Both the position numbers and the translations under genes were made by a program. Shown here one piece after another: positions 18,462-27,272 of a stretch of 64,000 bases of DNA. Numbering within the stretch: position 1 is the first letter of the stretch; each line of letters starts with the position of its first letter. The stretch covers positions 496,001 through 560,000 of the forward strand of contig NZ_FNNA01000002.1 in the NCBI RefSeq assembly GCF_900106665.1, in the 5' to 3' direction. Source of the stretch: Paracoccus sanguinis (lineage in GTDB: Bacteria > Pseudomonadota > Alphaproteobacteria > Rhodobacterales > Rhodobacteraceae). The notes under the pieces were generated by a model. The model was given only the letters and a program-made list of their open reading frames with translations, did no database searches and was not told the origin of the DNA.

Positions 18462-18483
18462 GGGCCAGTCTTGCGACTGGCCC
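18462..18483 (-). terminator. Rho-independent terminator of the small exported protein gene
   Basis: GGGCCAGTC-TTGC-GACTGGCCC, followed on the minus strand by TTTTCC. It lies 24 bases after the stop of the gene at 18508-18729 and faces the yjbF terminator. Confidence 0.88.
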
Positions 18484-18507
18484 CAATCATTCCGATTCCG
18501 ACAGAGA

Positions 18508-18729
18508 TCAGTCGGTGGTCTCGTCGTCGTCGTCGTCGCTGTCCGAAGCAACGGCGGCGATAACGCCCAGCAGCAGCAGCGCCGGGACAACCAGGCCAGC
18601 GTTGGTCGACGCCGGCTTGGTGTCGACGACGACGGGCTCGACGTCCACGACGGGGGCGACATAGCCACCGGCCAGAGCGGTCGAAGCGGACAGGCCCAGG
18701 GCCAGGGCGAAGGTAGCGAATTTGGTCAT
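18508..18729 (-). CDS. Small exported protein with acidic tail, possibly GfcA/YjbE-like
   Basis: 73 residues. A Sec signal (MTKFATFALALGLSASTALA, cleavage before GG) is followed by a Val/Pro-rich mature segment, a hydrophobic stretch (VVPALLLLGVIAAVAS) and a strongly acidic end (DSDDDDDETTD). ATG at 18729 is chosen over ATG at 18735 because GGAG lies seven bases before it. E. coli GfcA and YjbE, partners of the YjbF and YjbH families, share this plan of signal, hydrophobic segment and short polar tail. The gene sits next to yjbH-yjbF but on the opposite strand. The link is inference from layout, not from residue identity. A typical terminator follows. The 371-base stretch upstream (18730-19100) contains no other gene that I can see. 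Confidence 0.7.
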   Translation of the reverse strand: MTKFATFALALGLSASTALAGGYVAPVVDVEPVVVDTKPASTNAGLVVPALLLLGVIAAVASDSDDDDDETTD

Positions 18730-19100
18730 GATCATGCTCCGTACTTTTTTGAAGTCTGCCGGTTGCCCGACAGCATCGAAGCGACAGTCGCATAACTGCC
18801 CGATGTTGGAAAGCCGATGAGTCCGGCAATCGGTCGGGTCAGGCGCCACTGTTGCATATTCGCCAACACCTTGCGGGGCACCGGGTTCCCGCGTCGGCGA
18901 AGCCGCTGGAAATGATTGGAGTCCCGCCGCCTGCGCGGCGCCGTGCCGAAAACTTGACCACGAACAGGGGTAAAACAGGCCCTCGGTGCGGAACCATCGA
19001 CGCGCGAGCGGCATGATGCTTTTCGCCCGCGCCGACGCTCCCGTCCATTGCCCCGAATCGACAGGGGCGCCTTGCGGCGCCCCCTCGTTTTTCTCTTGTG

Positions 19101-21401
19101 TCAGCCCCGCCCGCGCGGCTTGCCCGGACCACCCGGCCGGGGACCGCCAGGACGCGGGCCGCCCGGACCCGGGCGCCCGCCCGGCGCGGTACCGCGCGGC
19201 CCGCCCGGCTTGCCACCCGTCGGCTTGCCCCCGGACGGACGCGGACCGGACGGCTTGCCGCCGAAGGGCTTGCCCCCGGGTTTGCCCCCGGCCGGCTTGC
19301 CGGCGAACGGCCGGGGTCCGCCCGGCTTGCCGCCGTCGGCGCGAGGCCCGCGCGCCCCTGCGCCCGGCGCCCCTGCGCCGCTGCGAGCCGGACGGCTGCC
19401 GCCCTCGGCCCGATCCGCCGCCCCCCAGCGCGGCTTGCGCGCTGTCGGCGCGTCGCCCTCCCGGACGGGACGGGGCTTGCGGTCGCCAAAGCCCTCGCCC
19501 TCCCGGACGGGACGGGGTTTGCGGTCGCCGTAGCCCTCGCGCGGGGCGCGCGGACGGTCGCCGTAGCTCTCACCGTCCCGCGGCGGACGCGGCTTGCGGT
19601 CGGCGTAACCCTCGCGCGGGGCGCGCGGGCGGTCGCCGTAGCCCTCACCATCGCGCGGCGGGCGCGGCTTGCGGTCGGCGTAGCCCTCGCGCGGGGCGCG
19701 CGGACGGTCGCCGTAGCCCTCACCGTCGCGCGGCGGACGCGGCTTGCGGTCGCCGAACCCCTCGCGCGGCGGACGCGGACGGTCGCCGTAACCCTCACCG
19801 TCACGCGGTGGACGCGGCTTGCGGTCGGCGTGGCCCTCGCGCGGCGCGCGGGGGCGATCTCCGTAGCCCTCGCCATCCCGTGGCGAGCGTGGCTTGCGGT
19901 CGCCAAACCCCTCGCGCGGTGCGCGCGGACGGTCGCCGTACCCCTCGCCATCGCGCGGCGGACGCGGCTTGCGGTCCCCGAACCCCTCGCGCGGCGCGCG
20001 GGGGCGATCACCGTAGCCCTCGCCGTCGCGCGCCGGGCGCGGTTTGCGGTCGCCAAACCCCTCGCGCGGGGGGCGCGGGCGGTCGCCGGGGGCGCCGCGC
20101 GGCGCGGATCGGTCGGCGCGGGGGCGGTCGGGGCGGACGCCGCCACGGGCGCCCTCGCCGCGTGGTGCGGGCGCGGCGTCGTCGCTCTCGCCGGTCAGCA
20201 GCCCGCCGAGCTGGTCGCGCAGCATCCGCCGCTTCACCTCGCGGACCTCGTTCGCCTCCATCCCGGTCAGGCGGAAAGGGCCGTAGCTGACTCGAATCAG
20301 CCGGTTCACCACCAGCCCGACATGGGCCATCGCACGGCGAATCTCGCGGTTCTTGCCCTCGCGGATGCCGACCGTCAGCCAGGCATTGGCGCCCTTCTGG
20401 CTGTCGAGCTTGACCTCCATCGGCTGGAACGCCTCGCCGTCGATCACCGCGCCGCGGCGCAGCGGGTCGAAGGTCAGCTCGGTCGGCTGGCCGTTGACCC
20501 GTACCCGGTAGCGTCTGAGCCAGCCGGTCGCGGGCAGTTCCAGCCGCCGCTTCAGCTCTCCGTCGTTGGTCAGCAGCAGCAGCCCTTCCGAGTTGAGGTC
20601 GAGCCGGCCAATGCTCATCACCCGCGGCAGGTCGCGGGGCAGCGCGTCGTAGATCGTCTGCCGCCCCTTCTCGTCCGCGTCCGAGGTCACCAGCCCGACT
20701 GGCTTGTAATACATCCAGAGCCGGGTTTCCTGCGGCGCCTCGAGCGGCTTGCCGTCCACCCGCACCTTGTCGCTGCGCTGCACGTCGAGCGCGGGGCTCG
20801 AGATCGTGGCGCCGTTCACCGAGACGCGGCCCTCGAGGATCATGCGCTCTGCCTCGCGGCGGCTGGCGATCCCGGCGCGGGCCATGACCTTGGCGATGCG
20901 CTCGCCCGCGCCGGCGGACGCGGCGTCTGTCTGGGGCGCTTTCGGGGTCGATGCGCGGGCCGTGGCGGCGGAGTCCGCGTCCTCGGCGTCGTCGTCGACC
21001 TCGTCGCTCTCGTCGCCGCCGGCCTCGTCGTCGCTGTCGGCCTCGTCGTCGTCGTCGTCGTCGTGGTCGTGGTCGGAGGCGTCCTCGCCTGCGTCGTCGG
21101 TGGCAAGCCCCTCGGCGTCGTCAGGGTCGTCGCCGTAGATCTCGGCGTATTCGTCGTCGGACTCGGGGTCGGACTCTGGGTCGGACTCGGGGTCGGCCTG
21201 CCCCTCGGGCGCGACCGGGTCGTCGAGCGACTCGGCCGGTTCGGGGTCGGCGCCAAGGTCAGGCTCGTCGGCGTCGGGCCGATCGGCCGGGCGCGGGTCG
21301 GGGCCGGCCGCGCCCGTCACGGTCTCGCGCTCGCCCTCAAGCTCGGGGCGCGGGGCGTCGGTGGACGCGGTGTCGTCGGGGTTGCGGGGGTCTTCGGTCA
21401 T
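19101..21401 (-). CDS. rluB: 23S rRNA pseudouridine synthase RluB with long low-complexity extensions
   Basis: 766 residues; the usual RluB is about 250-350. It isomerises a uridine of the 23S rRNA peptidyl-transferase region. Residues about 1-155 are very acidic (runs of D and E, including SDHDHDDDDDDE). The enzyme core follows: an S4 domain (ERIAKVMARAGIASRREAERMI), then the synthase domain with catalytic Asp in GRLDLNSEGLLLLTNDG and the motif GKNREIRRAM. After about residue 440 comes an Arg/Gly/Pro-rich tail with seven tandem 25-residue repeats, then a Gly/Pro/Lys tail (GGKPGGPR-like) to the end. GGAG six bases before ATG 21401 supports the start. Confidence 0.93.
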   Translation of the reverse strand: MTEDPRNPDDTASTDAPRPELEGERETVTGAAGPDPRPADRPDADEPDLGADPEPAESLDDPVAPEGQADPESDPESDPESDDEYAEIYGDDPDDAEGLATDDAGEDASDHDHDDDDDDEADSDDEAGGDESDEVDDDAEDADSAATARASTPKAPQTDAASAGAGERIAKVMARAGIASRREAERMILEGRVSVNGATISSPALDVQRSDKVRVDGKPLEAPQETRLWMYYKPVGLVTSDADEKGRQTIYDALPRDLPRVMSIGRLDLNSEGLLLLTNDGELKRRLELPATGWLRRYRVRVNGQPTELTFDPLRRGAVIDGEAFQPMEVKLDSQKGANAWLTVGIREGKNREIRRAMAHVGLVVNRLIRVSYGPFRLTGMEANEVREVKRRMLRDQLGGLLTGESDDAAPAPRGEGARGGVRPDRPRADRSAPRGAPGDRPRPPREGFGDRKPRPARDGEGYGDRPRAPREGFGDRKPRPPRDGEGYGDRPRAPREGFGDRKPRSPRDGEGYGDRPRAPREGHADRKPRPPRDGEGYGDRPRPPREGFGDRKPRPPRDGEGYGDRPRAPREGYADRKPRPPRDGEGYGDRPRAPREGYADRKPRPPRDGESYGDRPRAPREGYGDRKPRPVREGEGFGDRKPRPVREGDAPTARKPRWGAADRAEGGSRPARSGAGAPGAGARGPRADGGKPGGPRPFAGKPAGGKPGGKPFGGKPSGPRPSGGKPTGGKPGGPRGTAPGGRPGPGGPRPGGPRPGGPGKPRGRG
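19536..20060 (-). repeat. Seven tandem 75-bp repeats inside rluB
   Basis: Seven in-frame units of exactly 75 bp encode 25 residues each, of the type GFGDRKPRPPRDGEGYGDRP plus RAPRE. Each unit is itself two similar halves (GDRKPRPPRD and GDRPRAPRE). Units differ at a few positions, for example GHADRK, GYADRK, and PRSPRD against PRPPRD. Two degenerate half-units follow on the 19101 side. The region is strongly Arg-rich and predicted disordered. Confidence 0.95.
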
Positions 21402-21509
21402 GGCGATCTCCTGCGCATCGCTGCGGTGGCAAGCGGCTGTCTTAGGCCGAACGCCCGGGGGGCGAAAGCGGTTCTTGCGCCGCAGCCGCGGACGGGCCAT
21501 GCGGGGGCC

Positions 21510-21956
21510 ATGTTCACTAGCCGCATGGACGACGCCCTGACCGAGGCCCGCGCCGCCGCGACCCGCGGCGAGGTGCCGGTGGGCGCGGTGCTCTGCGATC
21601 CCGCGGGCCGGGTGGTGGCGGCCGACGGCAACCGCACGCGCGAGCTGTCCGATCCGACCGCCCACGCCGAGATCCTCGTGATCCGCGCCGCCTGCGCGGC
21701 GGCGGGGTCCGAGCGTCTGCCGGGCTACCGGCTGTGGGTGACGCTCGAGCCCTGCCCCATGTGCGCCGCCGCGATTGCCGCGGCGCGGATCGCCGTGCTC
21801 TACTACGGGGCGCCGGACCCGCGGATGGGGGGCGTGGCGCACGGGGCGCGGGTGTTCGACCACCCGCAGTGCCACCACCGGCCCGAGGTCTATGAGGGCA
21901 TCGCCGCCGGCGCTGCGCAATCGCTCCTGCGCGGGTTCTTCGCCGCCCGGCGCTGA
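21510..21956 (+). CDS. tadA: tRNA adenosine(34) deaminase TadA
   Basis: 148-residue zinc deaminase that converts adenosine to inosine at the wobble position of tRNA-Arg(ACG). The motif AHAEI gives the zinc-ligand His and catalytic Glu, and EPCPMCAAA gives the two zinc cysteines. REVPVGAV-like TRGEVPVGAVL is at the N-terminus. An internal ATG at 21525 (MDDALTEA) is an equally possible start; neither has a strong ribosome-binding site. It is divergent from rluB, with 108 bases between, and is followed 15 bases later by a small lipoprotein gene. Confidence 0.95.
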   Translation: MFTSRMDDALTEARAAATRGEVPVGAVLCDPAGRVVAADGNRTRELSDPTAHAEILVIRAACAAAGSERLPGYRLWVTLEPCPMCAAAIAAARIAVLYYGAPDPRMGGVAHGARVFDHPQCHHRPEVYEGIAAGAAQSLLRGFFAARR

Positions 21957-21971
21957 GGGATGGAGACCGCC

Positions 21972-22295
21972 ATGATCCGCCTCGCCCTGCTCACCGCGCT
22001 CATTGCCGGGTGCACCCCGGCCGCCCCGACCGGCGAGCGGGTCGAGGTCTGGACCCCCGCGGGGTCGGTCCAGTGCGAGCCCGGATCGGGGATCAGCGCG
22101 GCCGAGGCCGCTGCGCGGCTGGTCGCGGCGGGCGTCACCCCGGCGGGGCCGGCGCGCACGGCGCAGGACGGGATGATGCGCCCGGCGGTCTGCGGCGGCG
22201 GGGACGGTCGGGTCTGGGTGATCGGGATCGCCGCCGGCGACCTCGCCCGCGCGCGTGCCGCGGGCTTCGCGCCGTTGGACGAGCTGCCGGGCTGA
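21972..22295 (+). CDS. Small predicted lipoprotein
   Basis: 107 residues. The signal MIRLALLTALIAGC carries the lipobox LIAGC. The mature part is short, with ERVEVWTPAGSVQCEPGSGI, two further cysteines (VQCEPG, AVCGGG) that could form a disulfide, and DGRVWVIGIAAGDLARARAAGF. GGAG seven bases upstream decides the start at 21972 rather than 21960. I do not recognise a family. It may be co-transcribed with tadA. Confidence 0.75.
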   Translation: MIRLALLTALIAGCTPAAPTGERVEVWTPAGSVQCEPGSGISAAEAAARLVAAGVTPAGPARTAQDGMMRPAVCGGGDGRVWVIGIAAGDLARARAAGFAPLDELPG

Positions 22296-22298
22296 CGC

Positions 22299-22356
22299 CC
22301 CGCACCCCCGCACCCCCGCACCCCCCGCACCCCCCGCACCCCCGCGGCGGGGGTTG
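22299..22356 (+). repeat. C-rich tandem GCACCCCC repeat with hairpin
   Basis: Five copies of a 7-8 base unit, CGCACCCC(C), run in tandem, then CCCCCGC-GGC-GGGGG makes a short stem. It occupies the gap between the lipoprotein gene and pyc (22296-22410). The motif CCCGCACCCCC also occurs in the linker of the dispersed repeat element at 48253-48266. Confidence 0.8.
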
Positions 22357-22410
22357 CCCCGGCGCCGCCGCCGCTTAAGGTCGGCCGGGTTCCCAGCGAG
22401 GTGCCGCCCG

Positions 22411-25400
22411 ATGTTCGAGAAGATCCTGATCGCCAACCGCGGCGAGATCGCCATCCGGGTGATGCGCGCCGCAACCGAGCTGGGCAAGCGCACCGTCGCC
22501 GTCTACGCCGAAGAGGACAAGCTCGGCCTGCACCGCTTCAAGGCCGACGAGGCCTACCGCATCGGCGCGGGGCTGGGGCCGGTCGCGGCCTATCTCTCGA
22601 TCCCCGAGATCATCCGCGTCGCGCGCGAGGCGGGCTGCGACGCCATCCACCCGGGCTACGGGCTGCTGTCCGAGAACCCCGAGTTCGTGGACGCCTGCAC
22701 CGCCGCCGGCATCGCCTTCATCGGCCCAACGGCCGAGACGATGCGCGCGCTCGGCGACAAGGCCAGCGCCCGGCGGGTGGCCATTGCGGCCGGCGTGCCC
22801 GTGATTCCCGCGACCGAGGTGCTGGGCGACGACATGGAGGCGGTCCGCCGGCAGGCCGCCGAGATCGGCTATCCGCTGATGCTCAAGGCCAGCTGGGGCG
22901 GCGGCGGGCGCGGGATGCGCCCCATCGCCGCCGAGGCCGAGCTGGCCGAGAAGGTGCGCGAGGGCCGGCGCGAGGCCGAGGCCGCGTTCGGCAACGGCGA
23001 GGGCTATCTGGAAAAGATGATCCAGCGCGCCCGCCACGTCGAGGTGCAGCTTCTGGGCGACAGCCACGGCGGGCTCTATCACCTCTATGAGCGTGACTGC
23101 ACCGTGCAACGCCGCAACCAGAAGGTCGTCGAGCGCGCCCCGGCCCCCTATCTGACCGACGCGCAGCGCGCCGAGGTCTGCGACCTGGCGCTGCGGATCG
23201 GCCGCGCGGTCGGCTATCGCAACGCCGGCACGGTCGAGTTCCTGATGGATATGGACTCGCAGCAGTTCTACTTCATCGAGGTGAACCCGCGCGTCCAGGT
23301 CGAGCACACCGTGACCGAAGAGGTCACCGGCATCGACATCGTGCAGGCCCAGATCCGCATCGCCGAGGGCGCGACGCTCTCCGAGGCGACCGGCCATGCC
23401 CGGCAAGAGGACATCGCGCTGTCGGGTCACGCGATCCAGTGCCGGGTCACGACCGAGGACCCGCAGAACAACTTCATCCCCGACTACGGCCGGATCAGCG
23501 CCTATCGCAGCGCCACCGGCAACGGCATCCGGCTGGACGGCGGCACGGCCTATGCCGGCGCGGTCATCACCCGGTTCTACGATTCGCTCCTGGTCAAGGT
23601 CACGGCCTGGGCGCAGACGCCCGAGGCGGCGATCCGGCGGATGGACCGGGCGCTGCGCGAGTTCCGCGTCCGCGGCGTCTCGACCAACATCGACTTCGTG
23701 ATCAACCTGCTGAAACACCCGGTGTTTCTGGCCGATGCGGCGACCACCAAGTTCATCGACACGACGCCCGAGCTGTTCGACTTCACCCCCCGCAAGGACC
23801 GGGCGACGCGGATCCTGACCTATCTGGCCGACATCACCGTGAACGGCCACCCCGAGACGGCGGGCCGCCCGCGCCCGGCGCTGGCCCGGCCGCCGGTCCC
23901 CCCGGCCCCGCGGGGCACTGTGCCGGACGGGACGCGCCAGATGCTCGAGCGCGAGGGGCCGCAGGCGGTGGCCGACTGGATGGGCCGGCAGACGCGGCTG
24001 CTCGTCACCGACACCACGATGCGCGACGGGCACCAGTCGCTGCTGGCAACCCGGATGCGCTCGATCGACATGATCCGGGTGGCGCCGGCCTATGCGGCGA
24101 ACCTCTCGGGCCTCTTCAGTGTCGAATGCTGGGGCGGGGCGACCTTCGACGTGGCCTATCGCTTTCTGCAGGAATGCCCCTGGCAGCGCCTGCGCGACAT
24201 CCGCGCGGCGATGCCGAACGTGATGACGCAGATGCTGCTTCGGGCCTCGAACGGGGTCGGCTACACCAACTACCCCGACAACGTCGTGCAGGAGTTCGTG
24301 CGCCAGGCCGCCGTCTCGGGCGTCGACGTGTTCCGCGTGTTCGATTCGCTGAACTGGGTCGAGAACATGCGCGTGGCGATGGACGCGGTGCTCGACTCGG
24401 GCAAGCTCTGCGAGGGGGCGGTCTGCTATACCGGCGACATCCTCGACCCCGACCGGGCCAAGTACGACCTGCGCTATTATGTCGAGACGGCGACCGCGCT
24501 GCGCGACGCGGGCGCCCATGTGCTGGGCGTCAAGGACATGGCCGGGCTCTTGAAGCCCGCCGCCGCCACCGCGCTCTTCGCCGCGGTGCGGGATGAGGTG
24601 GGGCTGCCGATCCACTTCCACACCCACGACACCTCGGGCCTTGCCGGGGCGACGGTGCTGGCCGCGGCCGAGGCCGGGGTCGCCTGCGTGGACGCGGCGA
24701 TGGATGCGTTCTCGGGCGGCACCTCGCAGCCCTGCCTCGGCTCGATCGTCGAGGCGCTGGCGCACACGCCGCGCGACACCGGGCTCGACATCGCCGCGAT
24801 CCGCGAGATCTCCAACTATTGGGAGCGGGTGCGCGACCAGTACGCGGCCTTCGAGGCCGGCGGCCGGGCGCCTGCGTCCGAGGTCTGGCTGCACGAGATG
24901 CCGGGGGGCCAGTTCACCAACCTCAAGGCGCAGGCCCGCAGCCTCGGGCTCGAAGAGCGCTGGCACGAGGTGGCGCAGGCCTATGCCGACGCCAACCAGA
25001 TGTTCGGCGACATCGTCAAGGTGACGCCGTCCTCCAAGGTGGTGGGCGACATGGCGCTGATGATGGTGGCCCAGGGGCTGACCCGCGCCGAGGTCGAGGA
25101 CCCGGCCGTCGAGGTCGCCTTCCCCGAGTCGGTCGTGGACATGATGCGCGGCAACCTCGGCCAGCCGCCGGGCGGGTGGCCCGCGGCCTTGCAGGCCAAG
25201 GTGCTGAAGGGCGAGGCGCCGATCACCGACCGGCCCGGCGCGCATCTGCCGCCAGTGGACCTCGAGGCGGCGCGGGCGGGGCTGGCCGAAAAGCTCGACG
25301 CCGAGATCGACGACGAGGACCTGAACGGCTGGCTGATGTATCCCAAGGTCTTTCAGGACTACGCCGAGCGCCACCGCCTCTATGGCCCGGTGCGCACGCT

Positions 25401-25839
25401 GCCGACGCTCGCCTTCTTCTACGGGATGGAGCCGGGTGAGGAGATCGTGGCCGAGATCGACCCCGGCAAGACGCTGGAAATCCGCCTGCTGACCGTGGGC
25501 GAGACCGACGACGCGGGCGAGGCCAAGGTGTTCTTCGAGCTCAACGGCCAGCCGCGCAGCGTCCGGGTGCCGAACCGCTCGGTCAAGGCGCGGGCGGCGG
25601 CACGGGTCAAGGCCGATCCGGCCAACCCCGCCCACATCGGCGCGCCGATGCCCGGCGTGGTGGCGAGCGTGGCGGTGCAGCCGGGGGCCTCGGTCAAGCC
25701 GGGCGACCTGCTGCTGACCATCGAGGCGATGAAGATGGAGACCGGCATCCACGCCGACCGGGCGGCGGTGGTCAAGGCGGTGCACGTCGCGCCCGCGCAG
25801 CAGATCGACGCCAAGGACCTGCTGATCGAGCTGGAGTGA
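22411..25839 (+). CDS. pyc: Pyruvate carboxylase
   Basis: 1142-residue biotin enzyme that carboxylates pyruvate to oxaloacetate, feeding the TCA cycle. The biotin carboxylase half starts FEKILIANRGEIAIRVMRAA and contains GGGGRGM (ATP-grasp loop), EMNPR-like IEVNPRVQVEHTVTEE, and the biotin-carboxylase C-terminal domain. The carboxyltransferase domain has DTTMRDGHQSLLATRMR and FHTHDTSG. The C-terminal biotin-carrier domain has IEAMKMETGIH, with the biotin lysine in AMKM. The length matches the alpha4 family (about 1146). GAGGTG precedes ATG 22411. A stem-loop repeat element follows the stop. Confidence 0.98.
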   Translation: MFEKILIANRGEIAIRVMRAATELGKRTVAVYAEEDKLGLHRFKADEAYRIGAGLGPVAAYLSIPEIIRVAREAGCDAIHPGYGLLSENPEFVDACTAAGIAFIGPTAETMRALGDKASARRVAIAAGVPVIPATEVLGDDMEAVRRQAAEIGYPLMLKASWGGGGRGMRPIAAEAELAEKVREGRREAEAAFGNGEGYLEKMIQRARHVEVQLLGDSHGGLYHLYERDCTVQRRNQKVVERAPAPYLTDAQRAEVCDLALRIGRAVGYRNAGTVEFLMDMDSQQFYFIEVNPRVQVEHTVTEEVTGIDIVQAQIRIAEGATLSEATGHARQEDIALSGHAIQCRVTTEDPQNNFIPDYGRISAYRSATGNGIRLDGGTAYAGAVITRFYDSLLVKVTAWAQTPEAAIRRMDRALREFRVRGVSTNIDFVINLLKHPVFLADAATTKFIDTTPELFDFTPRKDRATRILTYLADITVNGHPETAGRPRPALARPPVPPAPRGTVPDGTRQMLEREGPQAVADWMGRQTRLLVTDTTMRDGHQSLLATRMRSIDMIRVAPAYAANLSGLFSVECWGGATFDVAYRFLQECPWQRLRDIRAAMPNVMTQMLLRASNGVGYTNYPDNVVQEFVRQAAVSGVDVFRVFDSLNWVENMRVAMDAVLDSGKLCEGAVCYTGDILDPDRAKYDLRYYVETATALRDAGAHVLGVKDMAGLLKPAAATALFAAVRDEVGLPIHFHTHDTSGLAGATVLAAAEAGVACVDAAMDAFSGGTSQPCLGSIVEALAHTPRDTGLDIAAIREISNYWERVRDQYAAFEAGGRAPASEVWLHEMPGGQFTNLKAQARSLGLEERWHEVAQAYADANQMFGDIVKVTPSSKVVGDMALMMVAQGLTRAEVEDPAVEVAFPESVVDMMRGNLGQPPGGWPAALQAKVLKGEAPITDRPGAHLPPVDLEAARAGLAEKLDAEIDDEDLNGWLMYPKVFQDYAERHRLYGPVRTLPTLAFFYGMEPGEEIVAEIDPGKTLEIRLLTVGETDDAGEAKVFFELNGQPRSVRVPNRSVKARAAARVKADPANPAHIGAPMPGVVASVAVQPGASVKPGDLLLTIEAMKMETGIHADRAAVVKAVHVAPAQQIDAKDLLIELE

Positions 25840-25843
25840 GGGG

Positions 25844-25895
25844 ACGGCCCTGACGGGCCGTGGCCTCCGGCGGGGATATTTGGGCAAGAAAGAAG
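25844..25895 (+). repeat. Stem-loop/GATATTT repeat element (3' of pyc)
   Basis: ACGGCCC-TGAC-GGGCCGT (25844-25861) begins four bases after the pyc stop. The core GGATATTTGGGCAAGAAAGA follows from 25874. Orientation is that of pyc. The stem sequence differs from the other copies while the core is identical, so the core is the conserved part. Confidence 0.75.
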
Positions 25896-25911
25896 CGGGA
25901 GCGCGCGGGGG

Positions 25912-26385
25912 TCAGTTGGCCGGTTGCACGTCGGCCTGGACACCAGCGTCGGGCCGCGTCTCGGGCACCGGCGGCAGTTCGCGAGCGATGCAGTCGCCGT
26001 CGCGCTCGCGCCCGAAGCGGTAGCGAAAGGGGATCGCCTGGGGCTGCAGCTCGAAGTCGGCGCAGAGGCGGTAGTGGACGTCGTCCACCCGCTCGAACCG
26101 ATAGGCGGCGCCCGTGGCCGTGTCGGTCAGCGGCAGCGGCCCGGGGCAGGCCTCGGTCTCGGTCAGCGCCGCGGGCATGACCCGGCTATTGCCCTCGCGC
26201 GAGAGGCATTCGACGTGCAGTGCCAGGCGATTCAGGTCGTCGAGCCGCGCCGAGTCGCGGCGTTCCTTGCGCGCCTGCGACGGGCCGCCGCCGAGAGCCA
26301 GCCCGGCGATGACGAGGACCAGCGCCAACCCGGCGATGGCGAGGCTGGCCCAGCCCTGGGGCGAGCGGCGCGGATCAGCGGTCAT
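25912..26385 (-). CDS. Single-span membrane protein of unknown function
   Basis: 157 residues. One N-terminal transmembrane helix (WASLAIAGLALVLVIAGLAL) is followed by a charged linker (ARKERRDSARLDDLNRL) and a periplasmic-type domain with four cysteines (HVECLSR, EACPGPL, RLCADFEL, GDCIAREL) that could make two disulfides. The family is unknown to me. Its start lies 11 bases inside the end of the upstream DUF5671 gene, so the two are probably one transcript and may work together. ATG 26385 is used; an upstream in-frame start at 26421 would only extend into the neighbour. Confidence 0.7.
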   Translation of the reverse strand: MTADPRRSPQGWASLAIAGLALVLVIAGLALGGGPSQARKERRDSARLDDLNRLALHVECLSREGNSRVMPAALTETEACPGPLPLTDTATGAAYRFERVDDVHYRLCADFELQPQAIPFRYRFGRERDGDCIARELPPVPETRPDAGVQADVQPAN

Positions 26386-26998
26386 CGAGTTCGTCCCGGT
26401 AATAGGCGAAGGCCAGCCCACCGATCACCGCGATCAACAGCGCCTTGGCGGCGAATCGGCCGGTCAGCTCGCCCTCGAGCAGCGCGTTCACGACCGCGAC
26501 CAGATCGCCGAGCAGCGCCAGCGAGGCGAGCAGCAGCGTGATCGCCGCGAACCACTTGCGCACCAGCGAGCGGCGGCGCCCCGGGTCGCCCGCGCTCTGC
26601 CGCGCCACCCGGCGGTTGAGCCACAAAAACAGCGGCACGGTCGGGATCAGGACCGCGATGTTCCAGCGCATCGACCGGACGAGCAGGCCGTAGCGGTCGG
26701 TCGGGTCGGGCATGAGCTGGTCGACGATCTTGAAGCCGAGCATGGCGAGGTGCCAGCAGATGCACCCCAGAATGAGGAACAGCAGCCCGTAGACGAACCC
26801 CTCGCGCGCCGAGACATAGGCCCGCGGGCGCGGCACCGGCGGCAGCCCCGCGGGGCCGGGCGCCCAGGCGTCAAGCGCCGCGGCGACCTCGGTCGGCGAC
26901 CATCCGGCCGAGCCGAGCGCCGCGGCGAGCGCGTCGGCCGGTTGCCCGGCGCTCACGCCGGTGCGAACGAACTCGGCGATCTCGTCGCGGCCGGACAT
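26375..26998 (-). CDS. DUF5671 domain membrane protein
   Basis: 207 residues. The N-terminal 75 residues look soluble and resemble a small helical binding domain (QPADALAAALGSAGWSPTEVAAALDAW). The rest is DUF5671-like with four or five helices: YVSAREGFVYGLLFLILG, MRWNIAVLIPTVPLFLWL, RKWFAAITLLLASLALLGD and a final AALLIAVIGGLAFAYY-like helix. No enzymatic motif is visible and the function of the family is unknown. GAGGAAA six bases before ATG 26998 decides the start. Confidence 0.82.
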   Translation of the reverse strand: MSGRDEIAEFVRTGVSAGQPADALAAALGSAGWSPTEVAAALDAWAPGPAGLPPVPRPRAYVSAREGFVYGLLFLILGCICWHLAMLGFKIVDQLMPDPTDRYGLLVRSMRWNIAVLIPTVPLFLWLNRRVARQSAGDPGRRRSLVRKWFAAITLLLASLALLGDLVAVVNALLEGELTGRFAAKALLIAVIGGLAFAYYRDELDDR

Positions 26999-27272
26999 GG
27001 CGTTTCCTCGGGGCTCAGGGCGGTGATGCGCGGCCATAAGGGCGAGTGCGGGGGACGGTGTCAAGCGGACGGGCGGCGGGCCGCGCGGAGACGTGACCGG
27101 GCGTCGGGTGGCGTGTCAGGGGCTACGCGTGGTGACAGGGGGGCCGGTGCGCGGACCGGGTGCTGCTGAATGACGTCGGACACGCCGGCGTCGTGCGGCC
27201 GGTTTCGGCGCGCAAACCCCGGCGCCTTTCGACGCCGATCACGCGCCTCTGCGTCACGCACCAAATTTCCTC
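26999..27272. other. Intergenic stretch without a recognisable gene
   Basis: Between the DUF5671 start and the tRNA-Gly promoter. No reading frame here has a ribosome-binding site or recognisable homology. The end of the region becomes less GC-rich towards the tRNA promoter. Confidence 0.6.

Noticed and set aside
19536..20060. Regular 75-bp repeats as a CRISPR array
   Set aside because: The units are contiguous with no spacers, keep the reading frame and encode Arg/Gly-rich protein repeats.
19098..21525. Long plus-strand open frame opposite rluB leading into tadA
   Set aside because: Shadow of the repetitive rluB sequence. Only the part from 21510 has homology (TadA).
22375..25887. 1170-codon open frame on the minus strand opposite pyc
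   Set aside because: It is the antisense shadow of a high-GC gene. The plus frame encodes complete pyruvate carboxylase; the minus frame is a His/Arg/Ala/Gly mix without homology.
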